The notes under the pieces were generated by a model that worked only from the letters and a program-made list of their open reading frames with translations, did no database searches and was not told the origin of the DNA. From Aquabacter spiritensis (GTDB lineage: Bacteria > Pseudomonadota > Alphaproteobacteria > Rhizobiales > Xanthobacteraceae), in contig NZ_SMAI01000003.1 in the NCBI RefSeq assembly GCF_004346185.1, positions 62,001-126,000 on the forward strand: a stretch of DNA of 64,000 nt, read 5' to 3'. Each line of letters begins with the position of its first letter. Position 1 is the first letter of the stretch. Below are positions 26,142 to 34,045 of the stretch, piece after piece. Made by a program: the position numbers and the translations under genes.

Positions 26142-26164
26142 CGCCGCCGGCATGTCCGGCGGCG
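26142..26164. terminator. GC-rich hairpin between convergent genes
   Basis: CGCCGCCGG (26142-26150), CATGT loop, CCGGCGGCG (26156-26164): a perfect 9-bp stem filling the gap between the rightward dehydrogenase and leftward tetR stop codons. It has no T-run on either side; probably a bidirectional barrier. Confidence 0.5.
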
Positions 26165-26902
26165 TCAAGCCTTCGCGGGAGCGTCGCGGCGCCGGTCGAG
26201 CACCGACCGATAGCCGGCGAAGAAGACGTCCAGCGCGTCCGTGATCATCGCGGATTTCGGAAGATGGACCGGGGTGCGGTACACGAAGCGTCGCACCCCG
26301 TAATAGAAGATCCCGCCCTGAAGATGCCAGGCGATCTCCAGATCGTGCGGATCGAGCCGCTCGGGGGGGACCAGGCCGCACTCGCGCTGGAATTCCCGGA
26401 GGATGCGGCTGAGAATGCGTTCCTCGACGAGCGCGAGATAGCGCTCATTGATGCTCACGCCCTTGAGCCCGGCGAAGAAATAGATCCGCATCCACTGCGG
26501 GTTGAGGATGGCGTCGGTATAGTCCTCGTAGAAGATCTGGAGCCGCGCGCGCAGCGGGCGGGACGCGTCGGTCAGCAGATGGTCCCAACTCGCCTTCCAC
26601 TGGTCGAGATAGACCACTTTGTAGATTTCCTGGATCAGCGCGTCCTTGTTCGGGAAATAGCGGTAGAGCAGAGGCTGGGTGGTGCCGAGATGGCGCGCCA
26701 GTTCGCGCGTCCCGCCCTCGAAGCCGACCTTGGCGAAATATTCGATCGATTTCGCAACGATTTCCCGCCGCCGGTCCGAGGCCGACAGGCGCCGCTTGGG
26801 CGCAGGCGCGGGCGGCGGGGACTGTGCCGGCTTCGCCGCCGCCGTCCGGGGGCGCGGCGGCTCCGAACTGTCCGGTTTGCGGCTGTGCGCCGTGCGGCCC
26901 AT
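26165..26902 (-). CDS. TetR-family transcriptional regulator
   Basis: A 245-residue TetR regulator. A 40-residue basic, Pro-rich N-terminal extension is followed by the helix-turn-helix domain at about 44-90, with GFEGGTRELARHLGTTQPLL as the recognition region and YRYFPNKDALIQEIY after it. The C-terminal ligand domain (about 100-235) is like those of catabolic-operon regulators. It is divergent from the cyclase gene, with a perfect palindrome in the 180-bp gap. Related palindromes precede the CMD operon, the CocE-type gene and the Ssu-type importer, so I infer that it controls a local regulon. The inducer is unknown. Confidence 0.88.
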   Translation of the reverse strand: MGRTAHSRKPDSSEPPRPRTAAAKPAQSPPPAPAPKRRLSASDRRREIVAKSIEYFAKVGFEGGTRELARHLGTTQPLLYRYFPNKDALIQEIYKVVYLDQWKASWDHLLTDASRPLRARLQIFYEDYTDAILNPQWMRIYFFAGLKGVSINERYLALVEERILSRILREFQRECGLVPPERLDPHDLEIAWHLQGGIFYYGVRRFVYRTPVHLPKSAMITDALDVFFAGYRSVLDRRRDAPAKA

Positions 26903-27025
26903 GCGTGCTTGGCTCCCTGTTGCGCCTCAACTCATAGGCGACGGGGAAGCGGCGGGCGACCAGAATATTTGCCGGCGGAAGCCCGCACGCCCGCGGCGCG
27001 GGACGCTCGCCCGGTGCGCGGGATC

Positions 27026-27064
27026 TTGCGCGCCGCGGCCCATGTTGTATTTATCGATCGATAA
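27026..27064 (+). promoter_or_regulatory. Cyclase promoter and perfect palindromic operator C
   Basis: TTATCGATCGATAA (27051-27064) is a perfect 14-bp palindrome 18 bp before the cyclase ATG. A possible promoter TTGCGC (27026-27031), 16 bp, TATTTA (27048-27053) would place the operator over the -10 and transcription start. The divergent tetR gene starts 149 bp away, so autoregulation is possible. Confidence 0.6.
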
Positions 27065-27082
27065 CAAGCAGGGAGATGCCCG

Positions 27083-28033
27083 ATGAAAGTGAACCGCGCC
27101 GCGATCTATGAAGCCGCGGAAAAGCTCTCCAACTGGGGGCGCTGGGGCGCCGACGACCAGATCGGCACGCTCAACAACGTCACGCCGGAAGATGTGGTCA
27201 ATGCCGGCAAGCTGATCAAGAAGGGCAAGGCCTTCGCGCTCGGCCTCTCGCTGAAGGAGCCGATCCAGTCCGGCCTGTTCGGCGGCCGCTGGAATCCGAT
27301 CCACACCATGCTCGCCACCGGCACCGACGCCGCGGCCGGCGTCCAGGACAGCCCGGCGCCGTATCTGCGCTATGCCGACGACGCCATCAACATGCCCTGC
27401 CAGGCCTCGACCCAGTGGGATGCGCTCTGCCACATCTTCCTCGACGACAAGATGTACAATGGCTACGACGCGCGCCTCGTCGACGTGAAGGGCGCCAAGA
27501 AGCTCGGCATCGAGCATGTGCGCAACAAGATGGTGGGCCGCGGCGTGCTGCTCGACGTCGCGCGCTTCAAGGGCGTCGAATCGCTCGATGACGGCTACGC
27601 CATCACCAATAAGGACCTCGACGACACCGCCGCCGCCCAAGGCGTGGAAATCCGCAAGGGCGATTTCGTGATCGTGCGCACCGGCCACCAGGAGCGCTGC
27701 CTCGCCAAGAAGGACTGGAGCGGCTATGCCGGCGGCGGGGCGCCGGGCCTCGCCTTCGAGACCTGCTACTGGATCCGCGAGAAGGACATCGCGGCGATTT
27801 GCGCCGACACCTGGGGCTGCGAGGTGCGCCCGAACGAGACCGACGAGGCGAACCAGCCCTGGCACTGGGTCGTGATCCCGGCGATCGGCATCTCGATGGG
27901 CGAGATCTTCTACGTCAAGGAGCTGGCGGAGGACTGCGCCGCGGACAAGGTGTATGAGTTCTTCTTCTCCGCGCCGCCGCTGCATCTGCCGGGTGCGGCC
28001 GGATCGCCGATCAATCCCCAGGCGATCAAATAG
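27083..28033 (+). CDS. Cyclase-family metal-dependent hydrolase
   Basis: A 316-residue protein of the cyclase/kynurenine-formamidase-like family (COG1878). The usual metal motif HxGTHxDxxxH appears as QASTQWDALCHIF: the Asp and last His are kept while the earlier histidines are Gln. Such a TQWD form is found in a subgroup of longer cyclase proteins. GDFVIVRTGHQERC and GLAFETCYWIREKDIAAICADT, the latter read in parts as GLAFETCYWI and DIAAICADTWG, match the family. The ATG has GGGAG upstream. It leads an operon with the HisD-like gene 12 bp downstream. Hydrolysis of an amide, lactone or ring is plausible; the substrate is unknown. Confidence 0.85.
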   Translation: MKVNRAAIYEAAEKLSNWGRWGADDQIGTLNNVTPEDVVNAGKLIKKGKAFALGLSLKEPIQSGLFGGRWNPIHTMLATGTDAAAGVQDSPAPYLRYADDAINMPCQASTQWDALCHIFLDDKMYNGYDARLVDVKGAKKLGIEHVRNKMVGRGVLLDVARFKGVESLDDGYAITNKDLDDTAAAQGVEIRKGDFVIVRTGHQERCLAKKDWSGYAGGGAPGLAFETCYWIREKDIAAICADTWGCEVRPNETDEANQPWHWVVIPAIGISMGEIFYVKELAEDCAADKVYEFFFSAPPLHLPGAAGSPINPQAIK

Positions 28034-28045
28034 GAGGGCACGCCA

Positions 28046-29353
28046 ATGGCCGAATTTCTGAAGCGCGGCCGCGACGCCGCCGCCCGCGCCGAGGACCAGG
28101 CGAAGGTCCGCGCCACCGTCGAGGGTATCCTGGCCGACATCGAGGCGCGCGGCGATGCCGCCGTGCGCGAGCTCTCGGTCAAGTTCGACGGCTGGGACCG
28201 CGAGGATTTCCGGCTCTCCGAGCAGGAGATCGAAGCCTGTCTCGGCAAGCTCACCAAGCGCGATCTCGACGACATCCGCTTCGCCCAGGAGCAGGTGCGC
28301 AATTTCGCCCAGCATCAGCGGGACGCGCTGCGCGACGTCGAGGTCGAGACGCTGCCCGGCATCGTGCTCGGGCACAAGAACATCCCGGTCAATTCGGTCG
28401 GCTGCTACGTGCCGGGCGGCAAATATCCCCTGCTGGCCTCGGCCCACATGTCGGTGATCACCGCCAAGGTGGCCGGGGTGAAGCGCATCATCACCTGCGC
28501 CCCGCCGTTCCATGGCGAGCCGGCGCCCGCCATCGTCGCGGCCCAGCATCTCGCCGGGGCCGATGTGATCTATTCGCTCGGCGGCATCCAGGCGGTCGGC
28601 GCGATGGCGCTCGGCACCGAGAGCATCGAGGCCGTCGACATGCTCGTCGGCCCCGGCAACGCCTTCGTGGCGGAGGCCAAGCGCCAGCTCTACGGCCGGG
28701 TCGGCATCGATCTGTTCGCCGGGCCCACCGAGACCCTGGTGATCGCCGACGACAGCGTCGACGGCGAACTCTGCGCCACCGATTTGCTCGGCCAGGCCGA
28801 GCACGGCCCCAACTCGCCGGCCATCCTCCTCACCACCTCGATGAAGCTGGCGAAGGAGACCATGGCCGAGGTGGAGCGCCTCCTCACCATCCTTCCCACC
28901 GCCGAGATCGCCCGCAAGGCGTGGGAGGATTATGGCGAGGTGATCGTCTGCGAGAGCGATGCGGAGATGGTCGTCGAAGCCGATCGGATCGCCTCGGAAC
29001 ACGTGCAAGTTATGACGCGAGATCCGGATTATTACCTCGCGAACATGACGAATTACGGGGCGTTATTTCTGGGTCCGCGCACCAATGTGTCGTTCGGCGA
29101 CAAGGTGATCGGCACCAACCACACTTTGCCGACGCTGAAGTCCGCCCGCTATACCGGCGGGCTCTGGGTCGGTAAGTTCTTGAAAACATGCACCTATCAG
29201 AAGGTCCTGACCGACGCGGCGTCGGCCATGATCGGCGAGTATTGCTCGCGCCTCTGCATGCTGGAAGGCTTTGCAGGCCATGCCGAACAAGCCAATATCC
29301 GCGTCCGCCGCTATGGTGGTCGCAATATTCCCTACGCCACAGCGGCGGAATGA
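28046..29353 (+). CDS. Histidinol-dehydrogenase-family protein (HpsN/sulfopropanediol dehydrogenase-like)
   Basis: A 435-residue zinc- and NAD-dependent dehydrogenase of the HisD fold. Zinc ligands Q250 and H253 ([12 protein letters not shown]) and the catalytic pair E318-H319 (IASEHVQV) are present, with [31 protein letters not shown] and [15 protein letters not shown]. Divergence from biosynthetic HisD and the catabolic context, with no other his genes, point to the HpsN-like group that oxidises diols such as dihydroxypropanesulfonate to the acid. It sits between the cyclase gene and a clear terminator. The substrate is inferred only as an alcohol or polyol. Codon choice shifts toward A/T around 29005-29075. 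Confidence 0.83.
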   Translation: MAEFLKRGRDAAARAEDQAKVRATVEGILADIEARGDAAVRELSVKFDGWDREDFRLSEQEIEACLGKLTKRDLDDIRFAQEQVRNFAQHQRDALRDVEVETLPGIVLGHKNIPVNSVGCYVPGGKYPLLASAHMSVITAKVAGVKRIITCAPPFHGEPAPAIVAAQHLAGADVIYSLGGIQAVGAMALGTESIEAVDMLVGPGNAFVAEAKRQLYGRVGIDLFAGPTETLVIADDSVDGELCATDLLGQAEHGPNSPAILLTTSMKLAKETMAEVERLLTILPTAEIARKAWEDYGEVIVCESDAEMVVEADRIASEHVQVMTRDPDYYLANMTNYGALFLGPRTNVSFGDKVIGTNHTLPTLKSARYTGGLWVGKFLKTCTYQKVLTDAASAMIGEYCSRLCMLEGFAGHAEQANIRVRRYGGRNIPYATAAE

Positions 29354-29379
29354 GGGGTTGAGCAGCAGGTGAAATCTTC

Positions 29380-29407
29380 GGGGCTCGCCGATTGCGAGCC
29401 CCTTTTT
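29380..29407 (+). terminator. Rho-independent terminator
   Basis: GGGGCTCGC (29380-29388), CGATT loop, GCGAGCCCC (29394-29402), then TTTTT. A perfect 9-bp stem with T-run, 26 bp after the HisD-like gene. It ends the cyclase operon, so the SDR gene needs its own promoter or readthrough. Confidence 0.9.
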
Positions 29408-29464
29408 CTTGCCGATTTTAAGCCGATACCGCAACGCGTTCAACAAAAGCCAGAGGAGAGCGGG

Positions 29465-30229
29465 ATGGACCTGCCGAAGACGCCAAGCTTTACCCTTCCC
29501 GGCAAGCGCGCCCTCGTCACCGGCGCCGGGCGCGGCATCGGCCTCGCGGCCGCCGCCGCCCTCGCCCAGGCCGGCGCCGAGGTGACCCTCGCCGCCCGCA
29601 CCCTCGCCGACGTCGAAGCCGCCGCCGCCGCCCTGCGCGCGCAAGGCCTTGCGGCGCAAGCGCTTTCGCTCGACGTCACCGACCTGACGCGCATGCAGGA
29701 GGAGCTGGACGCGACCGAGCCGTTCGATGTCCTGGTCAACAATGCCGGCACCAACCGGCCGAGCGCGTTCCTCGACGTGACGGTCGAGAATTTCGACCTG
29801 GTCATGAACATCAATGTCCGCGCCGCCTATTTCGTCGCCCAGACCGTGGCGCGGGGCATGGTGAAGGCGGGGAAGGGCGGCTCGATCATCCACATTTCCT
29901 CGCAGATGGGGCATGTGGGGAGCGCCCGGCGCTCGATTTATTGCGCCTCAAAATGGGCCATGGAGGGCTTCTCCAAAGCCATGGCGATCGAACTCGCGCC
30001 GCACAAGGTGCGGGTCAACACCCTGGCGCCGACCTTCATCCAGACGCCGATGACCAAGCCGTTCTTCGAGGATGAGAAATTCCGCGCGAGCGTGGTCGGC
30101 ATGATCAAGCTGGGGCGGATCGGCGAGGTCGAGGATCTGATGGGCGCCATCGTCTTCCTGGCGAGCGACGCCTCGGCGCTGATGACCGGCTCCTCGCTGG
30201 TGGTGGATGGCGGCTGGACCGCGGAATAG
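29465..30229 (+). CDS. Short-chain dehydrogenase/reductase (SDR)
   Basis: A 254-residue classical SDR. The cofactor motif TGAGRGIG is at residues 19-26, NNAG at 92-95, and the catalytic triad is S146, Y159 and K163 (YCASK). The C terminus shows TGSSLVVDGGWTA as in family members ending in a tetramer contact. AGGAGAG precedes ATG 29465. An Arg after the second strand (LAARTLAD) suggests NADPH use. It lies beyond the terminator of the cyclase operon and is convergent with the TRAP genes. The substrate is not predictable; by context it may act on an oxo or hydroxy acid of the pathway. Confidence 0.88.
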   Translation: MDLPKTPSFTLPGKRALVTGAGRGIGLAAAAALAQAGAEVTLAARTLADVEAAAAALRAQGLAAQALSLDVTDLTRMQEELDATEPFDVLVNNAGTNRPSAFLDVTVENFDLVMNINVRAAYFVAQTVARGMVKAGKGGSIIHISSQMGHVGSARRSIYCASKWAMEGFSKAMAIELAPHKVRVNTLAPTFIQTPMTKPFFEDEKFRASVVGMIKLGRIGEVEDLMGAIVFLASDASALMTGSSLVVDGGWTAE

Positions 30230-30237
30230 GCGCGGCG

Positions 30238-30260
30238 CCCTCCCCCGGGTCGGGGGAGGG
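30238..30260. terminator. GC-rich hairpin between SDR and TRAP genes
   Basis: CCCTCCCCC (30238-30246), loop GGGTC, GGGGGAGGG (30252-30260): a perfect 9-bp stem in the 42-bp gap between convergent stop codons. It lacks a clear T-run and is probably a shared terminator. Confidence 0.55.
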
Positions 30261-30271
30261 GCTTCAAGGCT

Positions 30272-31264
30272 TCACTGCGCCTTGATCTTGTCCAGCCACG
30301 GCTTCGCCTGCGGGAATTCCTTCAGAAGGGCCGCATATACGTCGGGCGCGGTGGCGCGGAAGGTGGCGAGGTCGGGCTCGACGATCTGCACCTTGCCGCC
30401 GGCCTTCATGGTCTCGATGGCTGCGGCATAGTCCTTCTTGTAATGGCCGATGGCGAAGGTCACCGCCTCGGCCGCCGCCTCGCGGAAGATCTTCTGCTGG
30501 TCCGGGGTGAAGCCGTCCCATTTGGCCTTCGAGATGATGATGAGGGCCGGCATATACATGATCTTGGTGAAGGAATAGGTCTTCGACACCTCGATGAACC
30601 GGTCCTGGAGGAACAGGTCCGGGGAGTTCTCGCCGGCATCGACCGCGCCGTTCTGGAGCGCCATATAGAGCTCGGTATACGCCATCGGGGTCGGCTGTGC
30701 GCCGAGCGCCTTATAGGCGGTGACATAGCCGGGACCCGGGATCACGCGGATCTTCAGGCCCTGCATGTCGGCGGCAGTCTTGATGACGCGGCCATTCGTG
30801 AAGACGTTGCGCTCGAGCGCCGAGATGAAGCCCAGCCCGACCATGCCATATTGCGGCAGAAGCCCCAGCATCTCCTTGCCGATCGGACCCTGGAGGGTCT
30901 TGTTCGCCTCGTCCACCGAGGAGAACAGATAGGGGAAGGAGAAGACGGTATAGTCCTTCACCGTGTTTTCGAGCGGCGCCTCGCCGGTGACGACGATGTC
31001 CTGCGTGCCGGTCCGCACGGACTGGATCATCTTCACCTCGCCGCCGAGCTGCGCGGCGGGGAAGACGTTGATCTTGATCTGGCCTTTCGACTTCTCCGCC
31101 ACCAGTTCGGCGAGCTTGGCCGCCGCGGCATGATAATGGCTCGCGGTGGTGAGAACGTGCCCGGCATTCAGCTCGATCGTCTGGGCAGAAGCGCCCATGG
31201 ACCCGCCGAGCGTGCCCGCGAGGAGCAATGCGGAGGAGATCAGATATCGCGCGGTTCGCAGCAT
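30272..31264 (-). CDS. TRAP transporter substrate-binding protein (DctP family)
   Basis: A 330-residue periplasmic binding protein. The signal peptide is residues 1-28 (hydrophobic ALLLAGTLGGSMG, cleavage at ASA-QT). The mature protein begins TIELNAGHVLTTASHYH, the DctP-type strand, and has MQGLKIRVIPGPGYVTAYKALGAQPTPM with the conserved arginine that binds a carboxylate, here shown as two pieces: GLKIRVIPGPG and YKALGAQPTPM. The start ATG 31262-31264 has GGACA upstream. Ligands of this family are usually organic acids, and the Arg in KIRVIPG supports a carboxylate. It is last in the dctQ-dctM-dctP order, 95 bp after dctM. Confidence 0.9.
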   Translation of the reverse strand: MLRTARYLISSALLLAGTLGGSMGASAQTIELNAGHVLTTASHYHAAAAKLAELVAEKSKGQIKINVFPAAQLGGEVKMIQSVRTGTQDIVVTGEAPLENTVKDYTVFSFPYLFSSVDEANKTLQGPIGKEMLGLLPQYGMVGLGFISALERNVFTNGRVIKTAADMQGLKIRVIPGPGYVTAYKALGAQPTPMAYTELYMALQNGAVDAGENSPDLFLQDRFIEVSKTYSFTKIMYMPALIIISKAKWDGFTPDQQKIFREAAAEAVTFAIGHYKKDYAAAIETMKAGGKVQIVEPDLATFRATAPDVYAALLKEFPQAKPWLDKIKAQ

Positions 31265-31359
31265 GGAGGTGTGTCCTTCTCTGGTCGGTTCTCTTGAAGC
31301 GGAAATCGCGGTGTTGCGGGCGGCCGCCGGGGGCGCGATCGGGGTCCGGTGCGCACGGG

Positions 31360-32628
31360 TCACAGCAGCGCCAGCGAGAGGGCCGGGACGTAGGTGATGA
31401 TCAGGACGTCGACGGTCAGCACGGCGAGAAAGATCAGGACCGGCTTCGTCATCTCGTCCATCGAGACGCCGGAAATCTCGGAGGCGATGTTGAGGTTGAC
31501 CGCCACCGGCGGCGTCACCATGCCGATGGCGATGTTGACGATCATCACCATGCCGAAATGCAGGGGGTCGATGCCGTAGCTGAGCGCGATCGGGGCGAGG
31601 ATCGGCCCGAGGATGAGAATGGTCGCGAGCGCCTCCATGAAGGTGCCGACCACGAACAGGAGCACGTTCACCAGCAGCATGAACATGATCGGCCCGCCCG
31701 CCACCTGCGCGACCAGCTCGGCGAAATAATGCGGGATGCGGTTGATGGTCATGGCATGGCCGAACAAGGCGGCGAAGGCGACGATCAGCATGACCATTCC
31801 GGTCATCACGGCGCTGTCGTTGAGGATCTTGATCAGGTCCCGGAAGCCGATCTCGCGATAGACGAAGGCGCCGACGAGGAAGCCATAGATCACCGCCACG
31901 ACCGACGCCTCGGTGGCCGTGAAGACGCCGGAATAGATGCCGCCGAGGATGATGACCGGCATCAGCAGGGCGAGAAACGACTCCTTGCCGGTCTCCCACA
32001 CGTCGCGCGCCCAAGCGGCGAATGAGACCGGCTTGGTGCGGTCGAAATCGTTCAGCTTGGCGACGATGCTGATGGTGAGGATGAGCGACAGACCGATGAA
32101 GATGCCGGGCAGGATGCCGGCGATGAACAGGCCGCCGATCGAGACGTTGGCGACCAGCCCGTAAATCACCATCGGCAGCGAGGGCGGGATGATGGCGCCG
32201 AGTTCGCCGCCGACCGCCACGGTGGCCGCGGCGAAGCGCTTGGGATAGCCCTTCTTCACCATGGCCGGGATCATGGTGGAGCCGACGGCGGCGGTGGTGG
32301 CCGAGGACGAGCCGGATATGGTCGAGAAGAACATGCAGGTCAGGATGGCGGCCGCTCCCACCCCGCCGCGGATCCAGCCGAGCAGCGCACTGGCGAGCCC
32401 GATGAGGCGGCTGGAAATGCCGCCCACCTTCATGATGTTGCCGGCCAGGACATAGAACGGGATCGCCAGGAGGGCGAAGGAATCGAGCGATTCGAACACG
32501 TTCTGCGGCACGGCGATGAGGTTGATGCCGCGCTCCATCAGCGCCACCACGGCCGAGAGCCCCATCACCGCGAAGATCGGCACGGAGAGAGCGAGGGTCA
32601 GCGCCATGGTGCCGAACAGGAGGGCCAT
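31360..32628 (-). CDS. TRAP transporter large permease (DctM family)
   Basis: A 422-residue inner-membrane protein with about 11-12 hydrophobic segments, the main sodium-coupled channel of a TRAP transporter. Landmarks are PFYVLAGNIMKVGGISSRL, the SGSSSATTAAVGSTMIPAM motif, GAIIPPSLPMVIYG, FTATEASVVAVIYG and, near the end, GMVTPPVAVNLN. The ATG at 32626-32628 gives the usual length, 10 bp after the dctQ stop; frame extension into dctQ is a shadow. It works with DctQ and the binding protein DctP. Substrate specificity rests in DctP and cannot be read here. Confidence 0.92.
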   Translation of the reverse strand: MALLFGTMALTLALSVPIFAVMGLSAVVALMERGINLIAVPQNVFESLDSFALLAIPFYVLAGNIMKVGGISSRLIGLASALLGWIRGGVGAAAILTCMFFSTISGSSSATTAAVGSTMIPAMVKKGYPKRFAAATVAVGGELGAIIPPSLPMVIYGLVANVSIGGLFIAGILPGIFIGLSLILTISIVAKLNDFDRTKPVSFAAWARDVWETGKESFLALLMPVIILGGIYSGVFTATEASVVAVIYGFLVGAFVYREIGFRDLIKILNDSAVMTGMVMLIVAFAALFGHAMTINRIPHYFAELVAQVAGGPIMFMLLVNVLLFVVGTFMEALATILILGPILAPIALSYGIDPLHFGMVMIVNIAIGMVTPPVAVNLNIASEISGVSMDEMTKPVLIFLAVLTVDVLIITYVPALSLALL

Positions 32629-32638
32629 GCCGGTCTCC

Positions 32639-33175
32639 TCAGACGATCGAGGCTGCGGGATCCTGATCGAGCGCCGCCCGCGCCTCGCGGCGCTCCAGAC
32701 GGCGTTCGAACAGGAGCGCGGCAAGGTTGACGATGGAGACGGCGGCGCCGACCGGCATGGCCGCATAGACCCAGGCCATGGGCAGCGCCATGACGGTCGA
32801 AGTCTCGGCCAGGCCGAACTCCACCCAGCGCAGACCCAGCCAGAAGAGCAGGGCGAAGAAGCCGATCGTGAGGAGGAGGGCAAAGGTGCGCACGATATGG
32901 CCGAGCGCCGGCGGCAGGGCATCGGGCAGCGAATCCATGCAGATCAGCGCCCCGGTCCGCGTTGCCACGGCGGCGCCGACGAACACCGCCCAGACCAGGA
33001 GATAGCGGGCCAATTCCTCGGTCCAGGGCGCGGCAGCGACGATGCCGAGGCGCGGCAGGACGAAGCGGACACAGATCTGGATGGCGACGGTGACCACCAT
33101 CACCCCCAGCACCGCCCCCACCGCATGGCGCAAGGCGTGGTTCATCACATCGATGATCCGAAAGATGGTTTTCAA
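32639..33175 (-). CDS. TRAP transporter small permease (DctQ family)
   Basis: A 178-residue membrane protein with four hydrophobic helices. The DctQ signature WTEELARYLLVWAVFVGAA lies between helices one and two, followed by RTGALICMDSL, with the conserved Asp close by. The C terminus is charged and cytoplasmic. It is the first gene of the leftward TRAP operon, 31 bp downstream of the GntR gene, so regulator and transporter may be cotranscribed. DctQ is needed for assembly and function of DctM. Confidence 0.9.
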   Translation of the reverse strand: MKTIFRIIDVMNHALRHAVGAVLGVMVVTVAIQICVRFVLPRLGIVAAAPWTEELARYLLVWAVFVGAAVATRTGALICMDSLPDALPPALGHIVRTFALLLTIGFFALLFWLGLRWVEFGLAETSTVMALPMAWVYAAMPVGAAVSIVNLAALLFERRLERREARAALDQDPAASIV

Positions 33176-33206
33176 CTTCGCCCCTCGCTGCCGGCCGGAT
33201 GGCGGG

Positions 33207-33872
33207 TCACGCCACGTTCGACGGCGTCTTGCGGCTCTCGCCGATGGACAGGACCAAATTCTCCGCCACGCGCTCGATATGATCGCGCAACAGCTTCACC
33301 CCGCCGTCCACGTCGCCGAGCCGGGCGAAGGCGAGCAGGTTGCGGTGATCGACGAGTTCGTGCTCGACATCCGCCACCACCGCGAGCTGGAGATTGATGT
33401 AGCGGTTGGCATTGTCGTGGACGGTCTTCAGCAGCTTCAGCGCGATGGTGCGGCCGGAGGCGGCGTAGAGCGCGGAATGGAAGCGCCAGTTGAAGTCGCC
33501 CCAGCTGTCCACCGCGCTCGCCGCGCTCTCGGCGATGATCGCGTCGGCACGGGCGAAATCGGCCTCCGTCATGCGGGGGATGGCGAGCGCGAACAGGAAG
33601 GTCTCGAGCTGGACTCGGATCTCGAACAGCTCCTCCAGCTCGGCGAGCGAGAGCGAGGAAACGACGGTGCCCTTGTGCACCTCCGACACCACCAGCCCTT
33701 CCGCCTCGAGCTGCCGGATCGCCTCGCGCAGCGGGACGCGCGACACGCCGAGTTCGGCCGCCAGCTTCTCCTGACGCAGCGGCGTGCCTTCCGCCAGCTC
33801 GCCCGAAATGATCCGGCGGCGCACCTGGCTCACGATCTGATCGGTGAGGGACTGTCGGCCCAGCTTCGTCAC
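33207..33872 (-). CDS. GntR-family regulator, FadR/FCD type
   Basis: A 221-residue regulator. The winged helix-turn-helix spans about residues 10-75 (RRRIISGELAEGTPL; ELGVSRVPLREAIRQLEAEG). The FCD ligand domain follows, with metal-ligand candidates in WRFHSALYAASG and a C-terminal DHIERVAE helix. I chose GTG 33870-33872 because GGAG lies seven bases upstream, the length is then typical, and the operator at 33888-33900 stays outside the gene. A longer frame starting with TTG at 34019 would contain both operators. It is divergent from the DapA-like gene and upstream of the TRAP operon, and probably controls both. Confidence 0.88.
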   Translation of the reverse strand: MTKLGRQSLTDQIVSQVRRRIISGELAEGTPLRQEKLAAELGVSRVPLREAIRQLEAEGLVVSEVHKGTVVSSLSLAELEELFEIRVQLETFLFALAIPRMTEADFARADAIIAESAASAVDSWGDFNWRFHSALYAASGRTIALKLLKTVHDNANRYINLQLAVVADVEHELVDHRNLLAFARLGDVDGGVKLLRDHIERVAENLVLSIGESRKTPSNVA

Positions 33873-33887
33873 GTCAGGCTCCAAATT

Positions 33888-33900
33888 GAATACGATATTC
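33888..33900. promoter_or_regulatory. GntR operator candidate, GAATA-CGA-TATTC
   Basis: Palindromic half-sites GAATA and TATTC around a 3-bp centre, 15 bp before the chosen gntR start. The same half-sites recur at 34005-34017. Confidence 0.6.
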
Positions 33901-34004
33901 AGTGACACGGCCGTCAGGGCGGCGGCAAGCTCAGATTTTAGCGCATTCATGCCTGAAAAATGCGCATTCTCTCGGCTTGTCCCGTGAAACGCCTGATGAT
34001 AATC

Positions 34005-34017
34005 GAATATTGTATTC
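34005..34017. promoter_or_regulatory. GntR operator candidate, GAATA-TTG-TATTC
   Basis: Second copy of the GAATA-N3-TATTC dyad, 28 bp before the DapA-like ATG and 117 bp from the first (start to start). Two copies in one divergent promoter region suggest cooperative binding or looping by the adjoining GntR protein. Confidence 0.6.
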
Positions 34018-34045
34018 AATTTTAGACGAAGGCAAGGGGCTCTCC

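Noticed and set aside
26927..29008. Very long open frame on the minus strand opposite the cyclase and HisD-like genes
   Set aside because: It is antisense to two genes with clear motifs, has no family likeness and is a usual by-product of high GC.
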